A model generated the notes under the pieces. It did not search any database, had not been told where the DNA came from, and saw only the letters and a program-made list of their open reading frames with translations. Made by a program: the position numbers and the translations under genes. A DNA stretch of 12,449 bases from Deltaproteobacteria bacterium (GTDB lineage: Bacteria > UBA10199 > DSSB01). Positions 1-5,964 of the stretch are shown one piece after another (the first letter of the stretch is position 1; each line of letters starts with the position of its first letter). Location: positions 1-12,449 of the forward strand of contig JAJFLL010000079.1 in assembly GCA_021772695.1 (NCBI GenBank). The letters run 5' to 3'.

Positions 1-44
1 GTAGTGATGAAATTTTAGAAAACGCCGCAGGCAATCTCTTTCTC

Positions 45-1493
45 ATGCAGATTCGACCGCAGGGATCTGAAGAACCGGTAACCGATGGGGTGGCCATGGA
101 GGTCACACAGGTTCAGGCAGCGGGTGAACAGTTCATCATCACCTTAGCTGATCCCAGCCGTATCTATCACCAGAGTTTTACCTTTAGCCGGGAGGCGGCC
201 AACGAGTTAGGGCTGTTGCAAGCCGGAACCCGGGTGGTCTTGGCCCGCATTGAAACAGGCACCTCGGAAATAGAACCGGGTCGGCAGCGTATCAGCACCT
301 TTGACCAGGCACTGATCCACCAAGCGGCCCAACCTGGTGCAGAGGGCGCCGCTGCCACGGTTCTCCCCACACCCACCATTTTTGAAGGCACCTATCCCCA
401 TGCCCAATTGAGTTCGGGAGCTCGATTGGCCTTGTCCGCCTTGGGCACTGAAGGCACCGTCGTTTTGGGACGGGCGGGCGATACGGGCAGTGAACATTTT
501 GCTTCGGGAGCCATTTCCGGAAGACATCTGACCTTAAGGGCCCATTTTGACGGAAACCGTTGGGTGTATGAAGTTCGCGACGGGGCTTTGACCGACACGG
601 GAGCTTGGATTCCCAGCGCCAATGGTACTTTTGTGATGCGTGGCCAAGAAAGGATTCCTGTAAGGTCAGGAAGTTTTACCGAGATGCAACCGGGCGATAT
701 GGTTTCTTTCGGCCCGCCGGATCACCCGAATGCCATAGGTTTTCGCTGGCAGGCACCGGATATCCCGCCACCCCAGCAGTCTCGGTCCACCGCCGACATG
801 GGCGCGTTTGCCCGACTTCATCCGGAGGTCTTGCAACAACAGCGCTTCTTTCAACAGCATTTTCTAGAAGGACAAATCTCCGATGGCTTGGAAATTCCCG
901 GTCGAAGAACCGTCTATTTGGAAGGTGCTGGACGATTCGTGGAGGGAGTCGCCGGAGGCGACCGCGAACGCATCCTGTGGGATCGTGCCAATGACCCTGT
1001 GGTCGATCGTTTCTTGAGAGACACCATGGCATTGGTGCAAACCCGTCTTGGCATCACCCGTCTCGACCCCACTCATCCGCAATATGAACGCCATTTAGAG
1101 CAAACCCTAAACCTCTTCAATCACGAACTACGCCGACAATTTCGCGGTGACATGTCACCCCGTCGGGCCATGGCCCAATTGGATGCCTTTGCCTCCGAAC
1201 ATGCGGGACAACGGGTACGAGTCGGAGACGTCTTACACTTAAGGATTCCCTTTTGCCGTCACCTCACCCTACTGACTCAGGCCTTTCTGGTAGACCTGGG
1301 AGTTCGTGACGTTCGCATGCAGCGAGGCTACCTAGGCGCTGAGGCCCATGTTTATAATGAGGTCACCATCGGCGGCCAACGTCGCATCATCGAAATCACC
1401 GATGCCTTTTGGAACAACCGAGGCAGTGTCTTGACCCAACCGGGCGCCGAATTAGTCTACACGGCCGAGCAGAGAAGCGGCGAGATACGGTAA
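45..1493 (+). CDS. FHA domain plus transglutaminase-like (Cys/His/Asp) domain protein, possibly 5'-truncated by the window
   Basis: The 482-residue product combines two recognisable parts. Residues about 125-235 read as an FHA (phosphothreonine-binding) domain: LGR at 141-143, the S158-x-x-H161 signature, NGTF at 193-196 and a PGD..SFG end near 216-223. Residues about 345-460 resemble a transglutaminase/cysteine-peptidase fold: C404 in FCRHLTLL, H435 in AHVYNEV and D453 in ITDAFW give the expected Cys-His-Asp order and spacing. No signal peptide or membrane segment is visible, so a cytoplasmic location is likely. Residues 1-120 are unassigned. The ATG at 45 has no ribosome binding site, and the same frame is open back to position 3, so the gene may begin upstream of the window. 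It converges with the HNH gene, 75 nt away. The CDS is secure; the domain calls are good but by eye; the substrate is unknown. Confidence 0.85.
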   Translation: MQIRPQGSEEPVTDGVAMEVTQVQAAGEQFIITLADPSRIYHQSFTFSREAANELGLLQAGTRVVLARIETGTSEIEPGRQRISTFDQALIHQAAQPGAEGAAATVLPTPTIFEGTYPHAQLSSGARLALSALGTEGTVVLGRAGDTGSEHFASGAISGRHLTLRAHFDGNRWVYEVRDGALTDTGAWIPSANGTFVMRGQERIPVRSGSFTEMQPGDMVSFGPPDHPNAIGFRWQAPDIPPPQQSRSTADMGAFARLHPEVLQQQRFFQQHFLEGQISDGLEIPGRRTVYLEGAGRFVEGVAGGDRERILWDRANDPVVDRFLRDTMALVQTRLGITRLDPTHPQYERHLEQTLNLFNHELRRQFRGDMSPRRAMAQLDAFASEHAGQRVRVGDVLHLRIPFCRHLTLLTQAFLVDLGVRDVRMQRGYLGAEAHVYNEVTIGGQRRIIEITDAFWNNRGSVLTQPGAELVYTAEQRSGEIR

Positions 1494-1518
1494 GAATTGG
1501 ACATTGAGGGAACAGACA

Positions 1519-1549
1519 CCGTTAAGTTCCGTTAAATGGATACCGTTAA
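1519..1549. repeat. Three direct copies of CCGTTAA between convergent genes
   Basis: The heptamer CCGTTAA occurs at 1519-1525, 1529-1535 and 1543-1549, all in the same orientation, in the 75-nt gap between the convergent FHA and HNH genes. The last copy lies in the palindrome GTTAAC. No hairpin with a T tract is present here, so it does not look like a terminator. It could be a protein-binding cluster or a chance A/T-rich repeat; no function is assigned. Confidence 0.4.
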
Positions 1550-1568
1550 CCATTATTAAAATGTAAGT

Positions 1569-2816
1569 TTATTTTTCAACCATAATTCCTTCAACCCTGA
1601 ATTGATTATGCCGTCGGCAATATAGCCTAAGATTTTTTTCGGAATGCTCACCACCAAGACTGTAGGGATATTTATGATCGATTTCCAATTGAAGGGTCGC
1701 CCCACATGTTTTTTGTGTCCTTAAGTCTCGATATTGACATCTATAGTTGTCTCTTTGGTAGATATGGTCTTTGAGTTGGTTGGGGATGTGTCGGGTTCTT
1801 CGCACCGCCGACGTCGGCAGTAGTTTACTTGAACGCTTTACTATCTTTGGTGTCACCAGAGATTGTTTAATTTGTTTTTTCATCAATGGTGCGGAATTAA
1901 TTGATATTCTTTCCACCGCCGACGTCGGCGGTGCCGTTGGTTCTTGCTGTTGCTGCGTTCGGCTGGGTGGTAGATCAGGCTCTTTCCTAATCAGGCTTCC
2001 CCCCAGGGCCCGGGCTCCACAAGGGGCCCCGGCCCTGGGGGATTTTTTAATCATTGGTGATTTCTTTTGTGCTTTGAAATGGTCGGCGTGGGGTAAATTT
2101 TCGGGACTTGGGTTGTGGATGCTTGGATGTTGTTTGGTAGCGGCTTGCTTTTTTCTTTTTTCTCTTCGTTCGGCCCGTCGTTCCGGATCTAGCTTGTCTA
2201 AGGCTAGTTCCGTTAATTTATTGAATAATACTTCGTATTTTCCCTCGGGGTTGCTGTAAGAAGTAAGAGATTTAAGCCTTTGGATTTTGTTCAATAATTC
2301 TGAATTGGCCACAAATTGAATCAAGGTCTTTGATTCTGAAAGAGGCTTGGTCTTTTCAGGGGGCATGGCCGCTTCGGGAGAGATTTTTACCAATTGCCTT
2401 TCACATTCCCGACTGGAGGTGCCTTCGAGTTGATTGAGTAATTTCAGCTTCTCGGTGGGTCTTAATAACGGAGCCTTTTCTATTTTACGCTTCTTGTCTT
2501 CCCGCTGGATAAAGCCTTGCATCTGGGAGGCCACACTTAAGGAGATTTCACCGGATTCTATCTTGGGCTCTACCTCCGGTAAGGCCTTCATCAGGCGCAT
2601 GGCCTGGATTCTTCGTTGGGCGGCTCCTTCGCTGTAAGATAGGGCCTCGGTCAGAAAGGTAAATAGACTGGGATAACTCATCTTGAGATAGAGCTGGCGA
2701 TTCTCCACTTCCTTTAAATACCGCAAGATCTCTAGGAGCATCTCCCGTTCTTGGGCGACCAGGTCTTTAAGATCGGTAATTAACAAATCATTAGAAATTT
2801 GACTCAAGCGATTCAA
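1569..2816 (-). CDS. HNH endonuclease with helical N-terminal domain and repeat-bearing linker
   Basis: This 415-residue protein has three zones. Residues 1-200 are mostly helical and charged, with the pattern LVAQEREMLLEILRYLKEVE and SYSEGAAQRRIQAMRL that I recall from HNH proteins of Bdellovibrio-like bacteria. Residues about 205-340 are a Lys/Gln/Pro/Ser-rich linker. Residues about 343-415 form the HNH nuclease: C360 and C371, then D380-H381 in LEIDH, N395, and C400/H403, giving zinc-finger cysteines plus the metal-binding and catalytic His/Asn set. Such domains cleave DNA using a divalent metal; the target here is unknown. The start is TTG (complement of 2814-2816), supported by AAGGAGG at 2822-2828 five nt upstream and by the family-like N-terminus. 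The linker contains two PTSAV segments and one SPRAGAPCGARALGG segment, each encoded by a palindromic DNA repeat. It is probably transcribed alone. Confidence 0.9.
   Translation of the reverse strand: MNRLSQISNDLLITDLKDLVAQEREMLLEILRYLKEVENRQLYLKMSYPSLFTFLTEALSYSEGAAQRRIQAMRLMKALPEVEPKIESGEISLSVASQMQGFIQREDKKRKIEKAPLLRPTEKLKLLNQLEGTSSRECERQLVKISPEAAMPPEKTKPLSESKTLIQFVANSELLNKIQRLKSLTSYSNPEGKYEVLFNKLTELALDKLDPERRAERREKRKKQAATKQHPSIHNPSPENLPHADHFKAQKKSPMIKKSPRAGAPCGARALGGSLIRKEPDLPPSRTQQQQEPTAPPTSAVERISINSAPLMKKQIKQSLVTPKIVKRSSKLLPTSAVRRTRHIPNQLKDHIYQRDNYRCQYRDLRTQKTCGATLQLEIDHKYPYSLGGEHSEKNLRLYCRRHNQFRVEGIMVEK
1804..1821. repeat. GACGTC-centred palindrome, copy 1 (inside HNH gene)
   Basis: ACCGCCGACGTCGGCAGT is an 18-nt palindrome with one mismatched pair, centred on GACGTC. 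On the minus strand it is read in frame as part of LLPTSAVRR (HNH residues about 332-338), just before the nuclease domain. It is the second in-frame copy in this gene. Confidence 0.8.
1914..1933. repeat. GACGTC-centred palindrome, copy 2 (perfect, inside HNH gene)
   Basis: This is a perfect 20-nt palindrome (CACCGCCGAC followed by GTCGGCGGTG). On the minus strand it encodes the PPTSAVE segment, HNH residues about 295-301, in the same reading frame as copy 1, so both give PTSAV. It is the best-preserved member of the three in the window. Confidence 0.85.
2000..2048 (+). terminator. GC-rich hairpin with T6 tract (repeat family copy A), antisense inside HNH gene
   Basis: Arms 2000-2018 and 2023-2041 pair at 17 of 19 positions around a 4-nt loop (ACAA), and almost every pair is G-C. 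On the plus strand the stem is followed by GATTTTTT (T6 at 2043-2048), which is the form of an intrinsic terminator. It lies inside the HNH coding sequence (minus strand, residues about 259-272), so on the plus strand it would stop transcripts running antisense into that gene from the convergent FHA gene. A near-identical element lies at 3071-3117 in the opposite orientation. The structure is clear; terminator activity is inferred. Confidence 0.65.
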
Positions 2817-2821
2817 GGTGG

Positions 2822-2828
2822 CCTCCTT
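2822..2828 (-). promoter_or_regulatory. Strong ribosome binding site for HNH gene
   Basis: On the minus strand the sequence reads AAGGAGG, five nt before the TTG start codon. It decides the start in favour of TTG at 2816. It stands out because the FHA, 852-residue, tetR and kinase genes show no comparable site. Confidence 0.8.
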
Positions 2829-2851
2829 TTCTTTTATTAGAACCAGAGACC

Positions 2852-2881
2852 ACTATACACCCAGTCTGCGCACCCTGTGAA
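2852..2881 (-). promoter_or_regulatory. Putative sigma70-type promoter of HNH gene
   Basis: Reading the minus strand, TTCACA (complement of 2876-2881) is followed 18 nt later by TATAGT (complement of 2852-2857); each matches the consensus at five of six positions. Transcription would start near 2845, giving a leader of about 28 nt that includes the AAGGAGG site. This is prediction by consensus only. Confidence 0.5.
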
Positions 2882-3070
2882 ACGCACCCAAATCAACAAC
2901 AAGAAAAGATTTTTGGATTTTCAAAAGCGAAGGGCCAAAAAAGTTGTACGCTAAACCTCGACCCAGCCAGAACGACTAAACAACTAAATATTTCGAATAA
3001 ACAAAAACAACCGAACCACCACCCAAACCCCGTCAACACTAAAATAGAAAAAAAGTGCACCCCCCACTAC

Positions 3071-3117
3071 AAAAGCCCCCAGGGCTGGGGCCCGTATGGA
3101 GCCCGGGCCCTGGGGGG
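3071..3117 (-). terminator. GC-rich hairpin with T4 tract (repeat family copy B), downstream of the 852-residue gene
   Basis: The stem arms are about 3076-3094 and 3098-3116. On the minus strand the stem is followed by CTTTT (complement of 3071-3075). It lies about 160 nt beyond the stop of the minus-strand gene that ends at 3275, so it could end that transcript. It aligns with the hairpin at 2000-2041 over nearly its full length, in inverted orientation, differing mainly in the loop. The T tract is on the same side of the element in both copies, which suggests it is part of the repeat. Confidence 0.6.
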
Positions 3118-3208
3118 ACTCAAGCTAAGACGCCAACCTAAGATGATCCGACCAAGCGTCAATCAATCGAGCACCAAGATGAAGCAATCAATTATAAATT
3201 TTTTCACC

Positions 3209-3226
3209 ACCGCCGACGTCGACGGT
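3209..3226. repeat. GACGTC-centred palindrome, copy 3 (intergenic)
   Basis: ACCGCCGACGTCGACGGT is an 18-nt palindrome with one mismatched pair and the same core as copies 1 and 2. It is flanked by A/T-rich DNA, about 50 nt downstream of the stop codon at 3275 of the minus-strand gene. No T tract follows the stem closely on either strand, so it is not a convincing terminator. Confidence 0.8.
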
Positions 3227-3274
3227 AGAAGTCATTTTTAAAAAAGATAAAACAATCAAAGAATAGGGTAAAAA

Positions 3275-5833
3275 TTATCCATCAGGAAAATATTTCCTGG
3301 CCACCTGATGATCGTATTGGGAGAAATAATTTCTTTCGGCGCGGTCCCGCAAATAGGTTCCTAAACTCACCCCCTGCCGCCGGGCATATTCAAACATCAC
3401 CAAGTCGGTGTTTCTGGCACGCCAGCGGAATTCTTCGAGAAAGGCTGTCATTTCGGTAACCACCCGATTGTGGCGCGTGGCCATAGGTGGCCCCGATTCT
3501 GCATTTAAATCTAAAAAATGTTGGTATTCATGGATCGTACCATACAGCCGTTGCAATACGGCCAAACGAGCGGCGTTCATGCCGGAGGTGGAACTGATGT
3601 CGATGGCCTCAGTTCCGGAAGGGGCTGTATCGCCCGATGAAAAGCGCGGCAATTGCCTCATGACCAAGCGACGACCCTGTTGGTCAAATTGATTATCAAA
3701 AAACATCAGCGGGCAAGACTCCACTTGTCCCCATTCGGAAACGCGGGCATCAAAGACCTTGGGTTCCAATAGGACGATATCAAAATCACCGGTCAACCAG
3801 TCGCGGATCAAATGCTGAACTTGAGGATGTTCCTCCAGGGCCAGTAATTCCATTATGGTATCTGAGGTAATGGGCTGCCCCGATCGAATTCTTTGGGAAA
3901 TTTCTACATACAACCTGGAATAATGATGATTTCGCTGACCGCTTAACTCCGTCAAATAGGGCCCAGTCTCTAATAAGACCTCGGCCATTTTTCGGGACAC
4001 AGCGGTATCGCGGATAAAGCCCATATGCTCCGTACCATCCAATCGACTCGCGATTTCTTCGACCGATAGCCCCTGACGGGCCCACTGGGCTACCTGGGCA
4101 AAACTATTCTTGTCCGTTCTAGGTAGCGCTATTTCCGCCAGTTTTGCCGACAGACCGTTGGTGGCCAATGTCAAAAAGATTCGGCGCATGGCTGAATCAT
4201 GTAAGGAATGGTTTTGTACTCCGTCCAAGGCCTTGCCCAAAAGGCCTTCCGGCAAACGAGAAGATAATGTTTCTTCAAGGAAGATTTCCATCATACTTCG
4301 TGCCCTACCCACATCAGCGCTACTCTCTCGAAAAATAAATTGGGTCACCCGATTAGCACGCTCCGTGCCCATAGCCCGGTGCAAGGCTCCGACCATGGAG
4401 CGATGTTGGTGGATAAAATCGCCAAAGGCCTTTCCATCCATTCGCCCCATGCCCACAATATCATAACGGAACATGGCGGAAAGATGTTCCAGTTTGGCGG
4501 AACTCAATCCAGCCTGCATGGCACCATGGAGGGTGAATAAGGCTTGTCGTCCCCTCTGCAAGTCCGGATCCCGCATAACCTCACCAATAAAGGCTTGAAG
4601 CCGTGCGCCCTGCCAACTGCCCAGCGAGGTTTCCAAGGGTCGGTCCCGATAGATTAAAGACAGCACATCGGTATCAAGTATTTGGGAATAGGAACCTCGA
4701 TCGGATTGGGAAGTAAACACATCCAGCCACCGGGGGGCGAAGAACGGTTCACCACTTTCTATGGAAGAAATATTTTGCGCCACTCCCTCACCGTAGTGCG
4801 TATCTCGCATGCGCTCCCGGTAAACATCAATGTCGCCCTCACGAGGTCGACCTTCATTGAAAAAGTGTAAATAGACCGGTCGCTCTTTTGGGCCTGATAA
4901 ATTATTGGATAATTCTGAAGGTTGGAAAGCCTCTTGGCGTGATGGGACAGTTTCTAGTGCTGGATCCAAGCGCGAATACGGACCTCGTTGCTGCCGCAAG
5001 GCGGTCGCGGGTATCATTCCTGACGTCACGGTTCCGGCCAAGCGACCCAAGGCTTGTAGTTGCATAAAAATTGCAAAACTATCGATGGCGCGATGATCCC
5101 AACCCAGGTCGGCGTGGCCGAGACTGGTTTGTTCTAAATATTGGCCCACATAGATTCCGGAATATTGAGCCAAGGCGGGAACGGCCCATCTTAGATTCGA
5201 TTGCGGAGGCATCCATCCCATTAAGGGACGAGATAAAATCTGGCCGAGCTGTAGACTGCCTAAGAAAAATGCGGTCCCTAATAATTCAGGGCCCCAAGGA
5301 TTGGAGGTGGGCTGGGAAAGGGCTCGACGGGTGCCGACGAAGGCGGGCACCTCAGCCACAAAGGCCAGCGCACCAGGCAAAATTCTACGACCGAGTGCAA
5401 CTTGATGGGAGACCGCGCCGGCTCCACGACCCAGCCAGGCTTGCACTCCGGTTTTCACACCGGTTCGCACCCCTGCGGCGACACCAAAGGCAGCTAGATT
5501 AACCGGGTCGAATAATTGATCCAAAAATTGATCGGCCAGCATTTGTGCCCTGGCAGAAGTACTGCCCCCACTTCCTGTTAGGCAATGGACTTGATCCGTC
5601 GCTCGCTGGACCAAGGGCTGCGCTCCCGGAATCTCAGGAGAGAGATTTGCCATAATGTTTTGGTACTGAGACAAAGCTGCTTCGACCTGACCTTGTCGGA
5701 CCATATGGGCCGCAAGGCTTAGGCTGTCCCCAGCAAATTGGAGGAGTTCTGACTCGGTCCCAAGGGATGAGGAATCTGCAGAAAAGTCCTGACTTGAGCG
5801 GGAATTCCCGGCGGAAATGGGGGAGTACACCAT
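3275..5833 (-). CDS. Large protein of unknown function with HExxH zinc-peptidase motif
   Basis: I do not recognise the family of this 852-residue protein. The clearest signal is HEYQH at 768-772, an HExxH zinc-binding motif, with E793 in VVTEMTAFLEEF 21 residues after the second His; that spacing suits a gluzincin-type third ligand. Residues 28-65 resemble a single TPR-like helical pair. Residues about 110-270 are rich in Gly, Ala and Leu with several mildly hydrophobic stretches (for example ILPGALAFVAEVPAFVG near 151-167) that might contact a membrane, but no signal peptide is present. Residues 320-700 are mixed helical without a known motif. The ATG at 5833 lacks a ribosome binding site; a GTG one codon later is an alternative. 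It lies 131 nt downstream of the RND gene on the same strand; co-transcription is possible but not shown. The CDS is secure; peptidase activity is inferred from the motif. Confidence 0.85.
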   Translation of the reverse strand: MVYSPISAGNSRSSQDFSADSSSLGTESELLQFAGDSLSLAAHMVRQGQVEAALSQYQNIMANLSPEIPGAQPLVQRATDQVHCLTGSGGSTSARAQMLADQFLDQLFDPVNLAAFGVAAGVRTGVKTGVQAWLGRGAGAVSHQVALGRRILPGALAFVAEVPAFVGTRRALSQPTSNPWGPELLGTAFFLGSLQLGQILSRPLMGWMPPQSNLRWAVPALAQYSGIYVGQYLEQTSLGHADLGWDHRAIDSFAIFMQLQALGRLAGTVTSGMIPATALRQQRGPYSRLDPALETVPSRQEAFQPSELSNNLSGPKERPVYLHFFNEGRPREGDIDVYRERMRDTHYGEGVAQNISSIESGEPFFAPRWLDVFTSQSDRGSYSQILDTDVLSLIYRDRPLETSLGSWQGARLQAFIGEVMRDPDLQRGRQALFTLHGAMQAGLSSAKLEHLSAMFRYDIVGMGRMDGKAFGDFIHQHRSMVGALHRAMGTERANRVTQFIFRESSADVGRARSMMEIFLEETLSSRLPEGLLGKALDGVQNHSLHDSAMRRIFLTLATNGLSAKLAEIALPRTDKNSFAQVAQWARQGLSVEEIASRLDGTEHMGFIRDTAVSRKMAEVLLETGPYLTELSGQRNHHYSRLYVEISQRIRSGQPITSDTIMELLALEEHPQVQHLIRDWLTGDFDIVLLEPKVFDARVSEWGQVESCPLMFFDNQFDQQGRRLVMRQLPRFSSGDTAPSGTEAIDISSTSGMNAARLAVLQRLYGTIHEYQHFLDLNAESGPPMATRHNRVVTEMTAFLEEFRWRARNTDLVMFEYARRQGVSLGTYLRDRAERNYFSQYDHQVARKYFPDG

Positions 5834-5964
5834 GCAAATAAATTTCCGGTGCCCCCGAAAAGTTGAATAATTTTAATAGGTTGGACCTGTTATCGGCGTT
5901 GCACTTCCGAGGTTGCTGACAAGACGTACAAAAAAATTATTCTCAACGCCGCCCTGCGCCAAAC

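Larger units (their letters stand above)
2817..3274. other. Gene-free stretch with HNH promoter and two repeat elements
   Basis: This 458-nt gap separates two minus-strand genes. It holds the HNH promoter and ribosome binding site at its left end, a GC-rich hairpin at 3071-3117 and a GACGTC-centred palindrome at 3209-3226. Between about 2880 and 3060 the plus strand is strikingly rich in A and C and poor in T. I see no convincing gene in it: the plus-strand frame open from 2795 to 3238 has no ATG before 3143 and is explained by the lack of T. Confidence 0.7.

Noticed and set aside
1771..2259. 162-codon plus-strand ORF antisense to the HNH linker
   Set aside because: It mirrors the linker and repeats of a well-supported gene, lacks a ribosome binding site and has no recognisable domain.
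1804..3226. CRISPR-like array from the repeated palindromes
   Set aside because: There are only three copies at irregular distances (about 110 and 1295 nt), partly in coding sequence, with no uniform spacers or cas genes.
2795..3238. Plus-strand frame of 148 codons without a stop across the intergenic stretch
   Set aside because: It has no ATG until 3143, overlaps the HNH promoter and ribosome binding site, and is explained by the scarcity of T on this strand. The palindrome at 3209 is read in a different frame from that in the HNH gene.
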